A DNA stretch of 28,538 bases from Streptococcaceae bacterium (GCA_031270215.1 JAISYB010000073.1:1-28538); one strand, 5' to 3'; shown: positions 1 through 8,139, numbered from the stretch's first letter. The notes: generated from the letters alone by a model not told the origin. Made by a program: numbers and translations.

Positions 1-2
1 TT

Positions 3-617
3 GGTTGGTTTGGCTTTAATGCCGGCTCGGCGCTTGCTGCAGATGGTTTAGCAGTCCATGCGCTACTCACAACGAATACAGCAGCGGCAGCAGCAATGCT
101 ATCATGGATGTTGATTGAAAAAATTAAGATTGGTAAGCCAACGATTGTTGGTGCTTGTACAGGCGGTATCGCTGGACTTGTGGCAATTACACCGGGCGCA
201 GGCTTTGTATCGCTTTGGAGTTCGTTAATTATTGGTGCTTTGGTTTCACCATTTGTTTACTATTTCATTTCTGTCTTAAAACGCAGATTAGGTTTAGATG
301 ATGCCTTAGATGCGTTTGGTTGCCATGGTATCGGTGGTATTTTCGGTGGAATTATGACCGGTTTATTCACTACCAAGGAATTGGCATTAGAAAAAGGCTA
401 TTACGGCTTAGTTTATGGCGATGTAAAATTATTGCTCGCCCAGCTTGAAGCGATTGTCTTCACACTTATTTTTGCCAGTGCAATCAGTTTTGTGATTATT
501 AAATTTGTTAATTTATTGCTAGAGATACGTGTCAGCAAGCGTGCTGAGGCAATTGGTTTAGATGATACTGAGCATGAAGAAACAGCATATCCAACCTTTA
601 TGGGACTGGATTCATAG
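3..617 (+). CDS. amtB: Ammonium transporter AmtB, 3' part
   Basis: This is the C-terminal half of an Amt/MEP/Rh channel that moves ammonium across the cytoplasmic membrane; the 5' end lies outside the window, and the frame is open from base 3. The fragment starts with the family motif GWFGFNAGSAL, then has several membrane helices. It contains the FGCHGIGGIFGG segment carrying the second histidine of the pore twin-His pair. The cytoplasmic tail reads IGLDDTEHEETAYP, matching the conserved Amt tail that contacts PII proteins. A PII gene follows 42 bases downstream, the usual amtB-glnK arrangement in which GlnK plugs the channel when nitrogen is plentiful. Identity is secure; only the missing start limits the entry. 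Confidence 0.95.
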   Translation, partial: GWFGFNAGSALAADGLAVHALLTTNTAAAAAMLSWMLIEKIKIGKPTIVGACTGGIAGLVAITPGAGFVSLWSSLIIGALVSPFVYYFISVLKRRLGLDDALDAFGCHGIGGIFGGIMTGLFTTKELALEKGYYGLVYGDVKLLLAQLEAIVFTLIFASAISFVIIKFVNLLLEIRVSKRAEAIGLDDTEHEETAYPTFMGLDS

Positions 618-659
618 GCAGATGACAATCGTAGCTTTGTGGATTAGAAAGGATGAACA

Positions 660-1001
660 ATGAAAAAAGTAGAAGCGATTATTCGTACCGAGAAATTAGA
701 AGACGTCAAGGACGCTTTGGTTAAAAATAATTTAGCTAAAGGTCTGACGGTATCTCAAGTATTAGGTCACGGCACACAGAAGGGATTTCCAGAATTTGTT
801 CGTGGGCAGGAGATACTGACGACGCTTTTGGCAAAGGTAAAGCTAGAGATTATTACAACAGAAGACCGTGCAGAAAAAGTAGCTGAATTGATTCAAAAAA
901 CAGCAAGAACAGGAGAGGTTGGTGACGGTAAAATCTTTATCTATCCAATTGAGCAGGTTATCCGTATCAGAACAGGAGAAACGGACGAATCAGCAATTTA
1001 G
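660..1001 (+). CDS. glnK: Nitrogen regulatory protein PII (GlnK/GlnB)
   Basis: A 113-residue trimeric PII signal protein that senses 2-oxoglutarate and ATP/ADP, and here probably gates the adjacent AmtB. Family features are the MKKVEAIIRT start, the T-loop segment KGFPEFVRGQE, the B-loop TARTGEVGDGKIF and the C-terminal VIRIRTGE signature. Aligned by eye with E. coli GlnB (KGHTELYRGAEY), the uridylylation residue Tyr51 is replaced by valine, so control by GlnD-type uridylylation is not possible at that site. An AAAGGATG ribosome site precedes the ATG. It is cotranscribed with amtB, judging by the short gap. GlnK is preferred over GlnB because of the amtB linkage. Confidence 0.93.
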   Translation: MKKVEAIIRTEKLEDVKDALVKNNLAKGLTVSQVLGHGTQKGFPEFVRGQEILTTLLAKVKLEIITTEDRAEKVAELIQKTARTGEVGDGKIFIYPIEQVIRIRTGETDESAI

Positions 1002-1180
1002 CTCATAAAGTGACATTGTGAATTTACGTTCAAGTATCCCATGACGGCATTTGTGAGGAAAAGTTCGGAAATTTTTTACGTCAATACTGTCTATTTGGAC
1101 ATAGCACGACCAAAAAATGAAGTCGGCATTTTGGTATGCTAGCTGTTAATGGACAGTGAAATATTTTAATGATTTTGTGG

Positions 1181-1211
1181 ACTACTCACCGATCTTGGCG
1201 GGTAGTTTTTT
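1181..1211 (+). terminator. Rho-independent terminator after amtB-glnK
   Basis: ACTACTCACC pairs with GGCGGGTAGT (one wobble and one mismatch) around a GATCTT loop and is followed by a run of six T. Confidence 0.75.
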
Positions 1212-1426
1212 AGTTAACAATCCTAGTAAACTAATACTCCATCTAGGACAGCTAGTTACTTCAGTGCCTAGATGTGCTGTGTACCATTAATCCAATGCCA
1301 TTTATTTTTTACACTAAAATTTTGAAAAAATTTCTGAGAATAGCAATCTTTTTCTCGGGAACATTAAATCATGCGTCCCTAATGTCTATGTATTTTTCGA
1401 ACTCATCACAAGGCGCTGTTTTGTGA

Positions 1427-1432
1427 TATAAT
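1427..1432 (+). promoter_or_regulatory. Putative -10 box of the pan operon
   Basis: A perfect TATAAT lies 40 bases before the panB start codon. I see no good -35 at normal spacing, so the assignment rests on the -10 and its position. Confidence 0.45.
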
Positions 1433-1471
1433 AAACTTTGTTTTGAAAAAATCAATTTTTGGGGGAATGGA

Positions 1472-2320
1472 TTGAAAAATACGGTAGTTACTTTACAACA
1501 ACAAAAGACAAATAAACAGAAAATTTCGATGTTGACAGCATACGATTATACAACCGCAAAGCTGATTGATAATGCGGGGATTAATGCAATCTTAGTTGGG
1601 GATACCTTAGGAATGGTTATGCTTGGCTATGAGAATACGCTACCTGTCACTGTAGAGGATATGCTACATCACTCTAAGGCTGTTGCAAGAGGTGCACAGG
1701 ACGCTTTGATTGTTACTGATATGCCATTTCTTTCTTATCATATCTCTATTGAAGATGCGGTCAAAAATGCTGGCAGATTGCTCAAAGAAGGGCAGGCACA
1801 TGCGGTGAAGCTTGAAGGCGGTGTTGCATTTTCTAAAACAATTCAAGCAATCACTCGAGCTTCTATTCCGGTGATGGGGCATATTGGTCTAACGCCACAA
1901 TCAGTGCATGCCTTTGGTGGCTTTAAGGTACAGGGTAAAACGAAGCTTGCCGCAAAGCAGCTGATTGAAGATGCTTTAGCAGTCGAGCAGGCTGGTGCTT
2001 TTGCAGTGGTCTTGGAATGTGTGCCGAGCAAATTAGCTGAACTGATTACTGAGCTTTTGACGATTCCAACTATTGGCATTGGTGCAGGCTCAAGTACAGA
2101 CGGTCAAGTTTTGGTTTATCAAGACATGCTACAAATGTATGACGATTTATCGCCAAAATTTGTTAAAGGCTATGCCGAAATAGGAAAGCAGATGACTAGA
2201 GCATTTGAGTGCTATCATCAAGAAATTAGTGCTGGTGTCTTTCCGGAAGCGCAGCATAGTTTTACAATTAATTCAGCGATTGTTGATGAGTTAAAAGCGG
2301 AGTTTGGAGGGGTATCATGA
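1472..2320 (+). CDS. panB: 3-methyl-2-oxobutanoate hydroxymethyltransferase PanB
   Basis: PanB transfers a hydroxymethyl group from methylene-tetrahydrofolate to 2-oxoisovalerate to give ketopantoate, the first committed step of pantothenate synthesis. The 282 residues contain the family motifs MLTAYDYTTAKL, VGDTLGMVMLG, the metal-binding Asp in VTDMPF and Glu in VKLEGG, GLTPQSVHAFGGFKVQGK, and VVLECVP with the catalytic glutamate. The start is a TTG, chosen because it sits 6 bases after GGGGG and gives the usual MK start; the nearby ATG at 1467 is out of frame. It overlaps panC by four bases (ATGA), so translation is coupled. Confidence 0.96.
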   Translation: MKNTVVTLQQQKTNKQKISMLTAYDYTTAKLIDNAGINAILVGDTLGMVMLGYENTLPVTVEDMLHHSKAVARGAQDALIVTDMPFLSYHISIEDAVKNAGRLLKEGQAHAVKLEGGVAFSKTIQAITRASIPVMGHIGLTPQSVHAFGGFKVQGKTKLAAKQLIEDALAVEQAGAFAVVLECVPSKLAELITELLTIPTIGIGAGSSTDGQVLVYQDMLQMYDDLSPKFVKGYAEIGKQMTRAFECYHQEISAGVFPEAQHSFTINSAIVDELKAEFGGVS

Positions 2321-3159
2321 AAATTGTTACAACCGTCAGCGAGCTTGTTGATATAATTAACGATTGGCAAAAAAATAATCAAACCATTGGCTTAGTGGCA
2401 ACGATGGGCTATTTACATGAAGGACATCAAAGCTTAATTAAAAAGTCTGCTGAGGAAAATGACAGGACTGTTGTCAGTATTTTTGTCAATCCAACACAGT
2501 TTGCACCCAATGAGGATTTGACTTCTTATCCAAGAGATCTTGAAAATGACTGCAGGCTGGCTGAAAATAGCGGTGCTTCCTTAATTTTTGCCCCTTCGGC
2601 AGAGGAGATGTATCCAAATGGCTTTAATAGCTACGTGGAGGTTGTTGGGATTACTGATCTCTTAGAGGGAAAGAGTCGACCAACGCATTTTCGAGGCGTT
2701 ACAACAGTTGTCAGCAAGCTATTTCATCTGACTTGCCCCACTCGAGCTTATTTTGGTCAAAAAGACGCACAGCAGGTGGCTGTCATTTCGCAAATGGTCT
2801 GTGATTTGAACTTTCCTGTACAGATTGTCGTATGCCCGATTGTAAGAGAGGCTGATGGACTTGCTAAGAGTTCTAGAAATACTTATCTATCTAAAAAAGA
2901 ACGTCAAGCAGCGCTTGTTTTATCTCAAACGCTGTCTTTAGCAGAAGAGCTAATTAAAACTGGCGAGTGGCGTGTTGCGGCTGTTATTCAAAAAATGACA
3001 GATTTTATCAATAATGAACCTTTAGCGCAGATAGATTACATTGAAATCGTAGATGCTAAGACTTTAAATATGGCGGAAAGCTTCACGCAACCTGTTTTAA
3101 TTTTGCTTGCTGTTAAGATTAATCAAACACGTTTAATTGATAATTTGTTACTTGTATAG
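2317..3159 (+). CDS. panC: Pantothenate synthetase (pantoate--beta-alanine ligase) PanC
   Basis: PanC joins pantoate and beta-alanine through a pantoyl-adenylate. The 280-residue protein has the nucleotidyltransferase HIGH-type motif in VATMGYLHEGHQSLI near residue 30. It also has VSIFVNPTQF for pantoate binding, YFGQKDAQQ, and the KMSKS-like segment LAKSSRNTYL. The length is normal for the family. GGAGGGG precedes the ATG, which overlaps the panB stop. Its beta-alanine substrate is supplied by the next gene, panD, making the operon self-contained except for PanE/IlvC ketopantoate reduction, which is not in the window. Confidence 0.97.
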   Translation: MKIVTTVSELVDIINDWQKNNQTIGLVATMGYLHEGHQSLIKKSAEENDRTVVSIFVNPTQFAPNEDLTSYPRDLENDCRLAENSGASLIFAPSAEEMYPNGFNSYVEVVGITDLLEGKSRPTHFRGVTTVVSKLFHLTCPTRAYFGQKDAQQVAVISQMVCDLNFPVQIVVCPIVREADGLAKSSRNTYLSKKERQAALVLSQTLSLAEELIKTGEWRVAAVIQKMTDFINNEPLAQIDYIEIVDAKTLNMAESFTQPVLILLAVKINQTRLIDNLLLV

Positions 3160-3169
3160 GAGAAATGAA

Positions 3170-3559
3170 ATGATTACAATGCTAAAAGGGAAAATTCATC
3201 GTGCAACAGTCACGCAAGCGGAGTTAAATTACGTTGGGAGTATCACGATTGATGAAACTTTGATGAATGCTGCAGGTTTTTTGGAATACGAAAAGGTTCA
3301 GATTGCTGATGTCAATAACGGCAAACGTTTTGAAACATATGTCATTGCCGGTCAAAAGGATTCCGGAATTATTTGCTTAAATGGAGCTGCGGCGCATATG
3401 GTTCAAGTGGGAGACGAAATTATCATCATGGCTTATCGCTTAATGACGGAATCTAATGCCAAAACTTATCAGCCCAAGGTTGTCTTGGTTGATGAACAAA
3501 ATCAGATTACAAAATTAACTCATTATGAAAAGCATGGGCAATTTGCAAGCGAAGCTTAA
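3170..3559 (+). CDS. panD: Aspartate 1-decarboxylase PanD (proenzyme)
   Basis: PanD makes beta-alanine from aspartate. The proenzyme cleaves itself between Gly and Ser, and the serine becomes the pyruvoyl cofactor; the site is visible in YVGSITID. The N-terminal MITMLKGKIHRATVTQAEL and the segment CLNGAAAHMVQVGDEIIIMAY are typical. I start at 3170, giving 129 residues, because AGGAG overlaps the panC stop just upstream and the MI(x)TMLxGKxHR start is conserved; an in-frame start at 3137 inside panC would add an unrelated tail. Confidence 0.96.
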   Translation: MITMLKGKIHRATVTQAELNYVGSITIDETLMNAAGFLEYEKVQIADVNNGKRFETYVIAGQKDSGIICLNGAAAHMVQVGDEIIIMAYRLMTESNAKTYQPKVVLVDEQNQITKLTHYEKHGQFASEA

Positions 3560-3600
3560 ATCTTTCAAAGAGTTGAGTTAACTTTGGAGGAGCGCTGAAA

Positions 3601-3672
3601 ATGATGATAGAGGATTGTTGTCTTTGCGATAAAATGGAAGTGGCAGGAGATAAATGCATACAATTAATTTAA
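3601..3672 (+). CDS. Possible 23-residue peptide ahead of the small membrane protein
   Basis: A short reading frame starts with MMIEDCCLCDKMEVAGDKC and ends inside the next gene in a different frame. Its support is a strong GGAGG ten bases before the ATG, plus four cysteines within 23 codons. It could be a leader peptide that couples translation of the next gene, whose ribosome site lies within it. It is too short to judge from sequence alone. Confidence 0.3.
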   Translation: MMIEDCCLCDKMEVAGDKCIQLI

Positions 3673-3836
3673 AATCAATCTCCACGCTATTATTTGTACT
3701 GGCAAGCTTAGGTTTTATCTTTGCAGTATATCTTGGGGTCAAAGGCGAGTATTCTGATACTCCTGGAATTGGTTTGTTGCTTGTAATTGTCAATATTGCT
3801 TTTATAATCATCGGCGTTCAAATCAAAAAGCGATAA
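3654..3836 (+). CDS. Small two-helix membrane protein, unknown function
   Basis: A 60-residue protein with two predicted membrane helices (about residues 10-28 and 39-56), a short charged loop GVKGEYSDTPG between them, and a basic C-terminal KKR. GGCAGGAGATAA places a good ribosome site before the ATG. It follows panD by about 95 bases and precedes a strong terminator, so it is probably the last gene of the pan transcript. I do not recognise the family. A link with pantothenate metabolism or transport would be a guess from position only. Confidence 0.6.
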   Translation: MHTINLKSISTLLFVLASLGFIFAVYLGVKGEYSDTPGIGLLLVIVNIAFIIIGVQIKKR

Positions 3837-3839
3837 AAG

Positions 3840-3883
3840 CTGCGCTAATACGTGATAATTTTTCGGGTATTGGCGTAGTTTTT
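3840..3883 (+). terminator. Terminator ending the pan operon
   Basis: A 12-bp stem (CTGCGCTAATAC with GTATTGGCGTAG, two wobbles) is followed by TTTTT. Confidence 0.8.
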
Positions 3884-3924
3884 AATTATTTCATGAAAAT
3901 AAACTATTTTTCGTAGCTTATTTT

Positions 3925-3933
3925 TGCTATAAT
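3925..3933 (+). promoter_or_regulatory. Extended -10 promoter of serC-serA
   Basis: TGCTATAAT is an extended -10 element 45 bases before the serC start. The -35 region is poor, which is common with extended -10 promoters. Confidence 0.6.
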
Positions 3934-3977
3934 CGAAATTATCAGAAAACTTAGACTATTGAATATGGAGGAAACAG

Positions 3978-5072
3978 ATGACGATTTATAATTTTTCAGC
4001 AGGACCAGCGGTTTTACCAAAATCTGTATTGGAGCTTGCTCAACGTGAGCTTTTGGACTATCAAGGCAGTGGTATGAGTGTCTTGGAACTTTCCCATCGT
4101 CAAAAGGAATTTGATGAAATTATCAAGGCGGCAGAACATTTACTACGTGAATTGATGGCAATTCCTGATAACTATAAAGTGTTATTTCTACAAGGTGGGG
4201 CATCAACGCAGTTTACAACCATTCCGTTAAACTTAGCAGCTGGTAAGACGGCTTATTATGTTGAGTCAGGGTCATGGGGCAAGAAAGCATATAGTGAAGC
4301 TAAAAAGCTATCGGAAGCTCTAGGCACATTTGAGGTTAAGCTATTGGCAACGTCTGCCGATAAAAACTATGCTGAACTACCAGAGGTTAATCCGGCGGCT
4401 ATTGATCAGGATGCGGCATATGTGCATATTACAACAAATAATACGATTGAGGGAACGGCTTGGTATAAACTACCGGACACTAATGGTGTGCCACTTGTTG
4501 CCGATATGTCGAGCAATATTATGTCTGTTCGCTATAACGTCGAGGATTTTGCATTGATTTATGCAGGTGCGCAGAAGAATATCGGGCCGGCAGGTGTTAC
4601 AGTCGTTATCATTCATGAGGATTTCTTAAATGACACACCGACATTATCAGCCATGCTGGATTATAAAATCCAAGCAGATAATGATTCGCTTTACAATACG
4701 CCACCGACATTTTCAATTTATATCGCAAAGCTTGTCTTTGAATGGGTTAAAACGCTTGGTGGAGTAGATGAGGTTGAACGTTTGAACAGTGAGAAGGCGA
4801 ATTTGCTTTATACGGCAATTGATAACTCGAAGCTCTTTACTTCGCCGGTCAAGCGTGAGGATCGTTCATTAAATAATATCCCATTTGTGACACCGACCAA
4901 GGAATTAGATGCATTATTTAATCGTGAGGCGGATGATGCAGGATTTAAAAATCTCAAAGGACATCGAAGCGTTGGCGGCATGCGCGCATCGATTTATAAC
5001 GCCTTTCCTTTACAAGGCGTCTTAGATTTAGTTGAATTTATGGCAGCATTTGAGAAAAAATATCAAGCGTAA
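3978..5072 (+). CDS. serC: Phosphoserine aminotransferase SerC
   Basis: SerC converts 3-phosphohydroxypyruvate and glutamate to phosphoserine, the second step of serine synthesis. At 364 residues it has the usual length. Diagnostic features are the N-terminal YNFSAGPAVLP, FLQGGASTQF, the VADMSSNIMS segment, and the PLP-binding Lys200 in YAGAQKNIGPAG. The C-terminal GHRSVGGMRASIYNA forms the phosphate-binding end. GGAGG precedes the ATG. serA follows 13 bases after the stop, so the two enzymes form an operon; note that the pathway order is SerA then SerC. Confidence 0.97.
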   Translation: MTIYNFSAGPAVLPKSVLELAQRELLDYQGSGMSVLELSHRQKEFDEIIKAAEHLLRELMAIPDNYKVLFLQGGASTQFTTIPLNLAAGKTAYYVESGSWGKKAYSEAKKLSEALGTFEVKLLATSADKNYAELPEVNPAAIDQDAAYVHITTNNTIEGTAWYKLPDTNGVPLVADMSSNIMSVRYNVEDFALIYAGAQKNIGPAGVTVVIIHEDFLNDTPTLSAMLDYKIQADNDSLYNTPPTFSIYIAKLVFEWVKTLGGVDEVERLNSEKANLLYTAIDNSKLFTSPVKREDRSLNNIPFVTPTKELDALFNREADDAGFKNLKGHRSVGGMRASIYNAFPLQGVLDLVEFMAAFEKKYQA

Positions 5073-5085
5073 GGAGCGTATCGAA

Positions 5086-6270
5086 ATGACCTTTGCAGTA
5101 AAAACATTTAATAATATCAATCCTAAGGGATTAGTCTACCTAGGAAATGATTTTCAAGTAGACGGTGACAAATCACCGGAAGCTTTTATTTTACGAAGTG
5201 AAAACTTGCATGATTATCCTTTTCCGGAAAGTTTATTAGCTATCGCAAGAGCGGGTGCTGGTACAAATAATATTCCAATAGACGTAGCCTCAAAACAGGG
5301 GATTGTCGTTTTTAACACACCGGGTGCTAATGCAAATGCGGTTAAAGAGGGCGTTTTAGCCTCATTATTGTTTTCAGCACGAGATTATATCAAGGCAAGT
5401 GCATGGGCTCAGACACTCTCAGGTAATGATGTTCCACGCCAGATTGAAGCAGGCAAGAAACAATTCGCCGGAACTGAAATTCAAGGGAAAAAGCTCGGCG
5501 TGATTGGTTTAGGAGCGATTGGGGCAATGGTTGCAAACGACGCTTATCGTTTAGGTATGGAGGTCGTCGGCTACGATCCTTATGTTTCGGTTGAAACTGC
5601 TTGGAGTATCTCACGGCGTGTCGGACGTGTTGATGATGTTAATGATATCTTTGAAACCTGTGATTATATCACAGTTCATGTACCTTTAACTGATGAAACA
5701 CGTGGCATTATTGGGCGTAAGGCATTTAAACGGATGAAGCGTGGCACAGTTATTTTGAATTTTGCCCGAGGGGAATTGATTGATAATTCAGCAATGCTTG
5801 ATGCGCTTGAAGCAGGTGTTGTTAGAAAATATATTACCGACTTTGGAGTTGAGGAAGTCTTGCGCCATGAAAATATTACGGTTCTTCCACATGTCGGCGG
5901 TTCAACAGAGGAAGCAGAATTTAATTGTGCCGTCATGGCGAGCCAAACCGTCCGCCGCTTTTTAGAAACTGGTGAGATTATTAACTCTGTCAATTTTCCA
6001 AATGTCAAACAAATCTTAACAGCGCCAACGCGGATTACACTTGTTCATGAAAATGTACCGAATATGATTAGTAAAATCTCAAACGCGGTTGCTGATTTTG
6101 ATATTAATATTGATAATTTAGTCAATCGCTCACGAGGTGATTACGCTTATACGCTCCTTGATATTGAAGAAGAAAACGAAGATAAGATTAAAGGCATTCT
6201 TGCGCGTTTTGAAAGCTTTGAGCATATCCTAAGAGCGCGGGTAATCAAGAAATCAAAAGCGGCTAACTAA
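5086..6270 (+). CDS. serA: D-3-phosphoglycerate dehydrogenase SerA with ACT domain
   Basis: SerA oxidises 3-phosphoglycerate with NAD to start serine synthesis. The 394-residue protein has a D-isomer hydroxyacid dehydrogenase core: ARAGAGTNNIPID, the Rossmann motif GVIGLGAIGAMVAND, VGYDP, NFARGELID with the catalytic Arg, and LPHVGGST with the catalytic His. A C-terminal ACT domain starts near TRITLVHENVPNM, probably for serine feedback. This is the short form without the intervening domain of E. coli-type and long SerA enzymes. I start at the ATG 9 bases after AAGGAG; an in-frame ATG at 5032 lies inside serC and has no ribosome site. Confidence 0.96.
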   Translation: MTFAVKTFNNINPKGLVYLGNDFQVDGDKSPEAFILRSENLHDYPFPESLLAIARAGAGTNNIPIDVASKQGIVVFNTPGANANAVKEGVLASLLFSARDYIKASAWAQTLSGNDVPRQIEAGKKQFAGTEIQGKKLGVIGLGAIGAMVANDAYRLGMEVVGYDPYVSVETAWSISRRVGRVDDVNDIFETCDYITVHVPLTDETRGIIGRKAFKRMKRGTVILNFARGELIDNSAMLDALEAGVVRKYITDFGVEEVLRHENITVLPHVGGSTEEAEFNCAVMASQTVRRFLETGEIINSVNFPNVKQILTAPTRITLVHENVPNMISKISNAVADFDINIDNLVNRSRGDYAYTLLDIEEENEDKIKGILARFESFEHILRARVIKKSKAAN

Positions 6271-6310
6271 TCTTTTTATGAAGCATTGAGTTGTTCGTAA
6301 AATTAGCCAA

Positions 6311-6321
6311 GGAAGGACGCA
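6311..6321 (+). repeat. 11-bp direct repeat, left copy, at the accessory region edge
   Basis: GGAAGGACGCA occurs here just after serA and again at 25364-25374 as the ribosome site of trpS. The following bases also agree partly (cTAA versus aTAA). It may mark the ancestral junction into which the accessory block came, or a relic ribosome site. At 11 bp chance is not excluded. Confidence 0.35.
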
Positions 6322-6371
6322 CTAAGGATACTTTAAGTCACCTTTTGCTTCCTGTAAATAATATATAAAAG

Positions 6372-6401
6372 CGGCAGAACTGTATTGGTTCTGCTGTTTT
6401 T
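6372..6401 (+). terminator. Terminator of serC-serA
   Basis: CGGCAGAAC pairs with GTTCTGCTG around a short loop and is followed by TTTTT. Confidence 0.85.
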
Positions 6402-6525
6402 ATGTTATTTACAAGGAAAAGTCTGGAATTGATAAGTAGAAAGCGTCGAAAGGCTTTGTATCTTGAGAGCGATAAGGTTTTCGTTATTTATAACTAATTA
6501 ATTCTGAAACACTTTGAATAATAAA

Positions 6526-6534
6526 TGATATAAT
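6526..6534 (+). promoter_or_regulatory. Extended -10 promoter of the lipase locus
   Basis: TGATATAAT lies 35 bases before the first gene of the locus; a weak -35 (CTGAAA-like) is at about 6504. Confidence 0.55.
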
Positions 6535-6569
6535 TGGTTTAAAATATAAAAAACATCAATGGAGGAAAA

Positions 6570-7044
6570 ATGGTTAAAATTTCCAAATTGAAGATAAAAA
6601 CAAAAGTTTTAGTGATAGTTGGTGTCTTAGCTTTGGCGCTGACAGGAATGGGAGGGAAAATGTACATTGAAAAAAAGCATCAAGAACTATTGAAACAAGA
6701 ACAAGAAACAATTCAAATGGAAACTAAGCTCGCAAAAACGTTAAAAAATAAAATTGCAGGTTTAGAAGTAATTGAGTTTAACTCAAAATATCCCGAAGCT
6801 AATGGATATAATAAGATGATTGGGTGGGAATTTACTCTTAATATAACTACTAAATAAAGGAAAAACAGCTGATTTGACTATTTCTTATTCTCCTAAGCGA
6901 CCGCAACCGCATGAAATCAAAAATATGATTGGTTTTTATGAATCAGAGTTTGAAGAAACAGAATTTGAAAGAATTGTACGTGATGGCACAACGGAAACAA
7001 AAGTGAAAGTAATTTATTCTGATAAATCTGAAGGAGAAGTTTAA
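6570..7044 (+). pseudogene. Membrane-anchored small protein, frameshifted; possible immunity protein
   Basis: The first frame encodes 95 residues: a basic N-terminus, one membrane helix (about residues 12-30, no lipobox cysteine), then a charged extracytoplasmic part ending GWEFTLNITTK at a TAA (6855-6857). Coding continues in the +1 frame without a start, KGKTADLTISYSPKRP through to SDKSEGEV, and stops at 7042-7044. Read together they make a protein of about 157 residues, so a one-base insertion or two-base loss near 6850-6857 split the gene. The true stop overlaps the next ATG (TAATG), showing original translational coupling with the lipase gene. A role as the membrane-side immunity partner of the lipase is inferred from position. 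I do not recognise the family. Confidence 0.65.
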
Positions 7045-8138
7045 TGAATACAGATAAACAATTGGCAAAGTTTAATCAAGAAGTTTATAAAGTAGACCCT
7101 AATTTCAATCCCGCTAAAACAATCACTGAAGGCTCTATAATACCAATGCCAGATGGCAAAAGATTCCAAGTCATCTCAACAAAAAATGGCTTCTTTGATT
7201 TTCAAGGCATGGCTGTTGCCCCAGTAATAGATGGGCATGTTGAATATAGTCAAGTAACGGTAGTTGCTGCAGGAACTGATCCAAGTCATCCACTTGATTT
7301 GTTGGGAGCAGTAGATGCCAGAACTGATTTTGGATCTCTTCAAGAACCGGCTGCTGAACAATTCATTCAAGAAATAAAAACCAAACATCCTGATTGGCAC
7401 ATTAGTCAACTTTCTGGTTATTCTCAGTCTGCATATATGCTCAAAGTTGGCGCAAAATTTCAGATATCGACTACCATTTTTAATGGGTGGTTTCAATATG
7501 GTTCGATGTCCGAAAAAGAACAAGCATTCATGAAAAGTCACTCAGATTGGTTTATTAATTACCGGAGAAAAAACGATACTGTGACGAAGTGGAATGATTC
7601 TAATTCAGAATTACTGAATAGTGAGGATTTTGGTACGATTGTCTGGTTAGAGGGGGATAGTCATAACATTGCAGATTGGAAATTTGATAAAGAAGGCATG
7701 ATTTTACTGCCAAAAAATTCTGAGATGAGTACTGTACGAAGAAAACAGAAGGAAAATCTTTTAGCAGCGAATTTTTCACAGTCAATGCTTCAGCTAAAGT
7801 CTTTACGTTCTCGATTTTCTGCAAGCGGTGGTGGTTTGTCCTCAGGAGAAAAAATCTATTTAGATTCTGCTCAAGCGCTTGCGATTGTGTCAACTGCCAG
7901 TGCGGAGTTTGATTTAGCGATGGTCAATGTGATGAAAACCTATCAGGATGGAATTAAAGAGCAGGAAAAACTGTGGGAAGAAGGAGTCAATATGGCTCGT
8001 AATATGGGCAATCTTCTTGAAACTTGGGAAGTTTACGAAGCGTTCGAAACGACTGGATTTACTTATGAGAATATCGTTACTTTTCCAGTGAGTCAGTATC
8101 AATATAAAATGGATAAGGCAAGAGCAATCAGTCAATGA
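7044..8138 (+). CDS. Lipase-fold protein with helical C-terminus, TslA-like (C-terminus cut off)
   Basis: A 364-residue protein. The N-terminal two thirds look like an alpha/beta-hydrolase of the lipase type: the strand VTVVAAGTDP, the nucleophile elbow SGYSQSA with Ser127, a candidate Asp178 in RRKNDTV, and His207 in LEGDSHNIADWKFD. From about residue 230 it becomes helical and charged, with GGGLSSGEKIYLDSAQA, then long helices. No signal peptide is present. This order, enzyme first and helical targeting region last, is that of the type VII-secreted 'reverse' lipase TslA of S. aureus, with small helical partner genes downstream. The stop at 8136-8138 is probably premature: the natural tail continues in the +1 frame. 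Secretion by a type VII system is inference; no T7SS core gene is in the window. Confidence 0.7.
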   Translation: MNTDKQLAKFNQEVYKVDPNFNPAKTITEGSIIPMPDGKRFQVISTKNGFFDFQGMAVAPVIDGHVEYSQVTVVAAGTDPSHPLDLLGAVDARTDFGSLQEPAAEQFIQEIKTKHPDWHISQLSGYSQSAYMLKVGAKFQISTTIFNGWFQYGSMSEKEQAFMKSHSDWFINYRRKNDTVTKWNDSNSELLNSEDFGTIVWLEGDSHNIADWKFDKEGMILLPKNSEMSTVRRKQKENLLAANFSQSMLQLKSLRSRFSASGGGLSSGEKIYLDSAQALAIVSTASAEFDLAMVNVMKTYQDGIKEQEKLWEEGVNMARNMGNLLETWEVYEAFETTGFTYENIVTFPVSQYQYKMDKARAISQ

Positions 8139-8139
8139 T

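Larger units (their letters stand above)
1002..1471 (+). other. 470-base intergenic region
   Basis: No convincing gene is seen here. The stretch holds a rho-independent terminator (1181-1211), an 8-bp inverted repeat CATCTAGG/CCTAGATG (1240-1247 and 1267-1274), a weaker stem around 1334-1358 (CTGAGAA/TTCTCGG), and the putative panB -10 box at 1427. The gap between glnK and the terminator is unusually long (about 180 bases) and could hold a small RNA or a long 3' UTR. I cannot match it to a known RNA family. Confidence 0.4.

Noticed and set aside
5032..5085. Longer SerA start within serC
   Set aside because: It would add 18 unrelated residues and lacks a ribosome site, whereas AAGGAG precedes ATG 5086.
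6846..6870. Programmed +1 frameshift in the gene at 6570
   Set aside because: The junction does not have an RF2-like or other known slippery signal that I can recognise, and neighbouring genes carry similar lesions, so decay is simpler.
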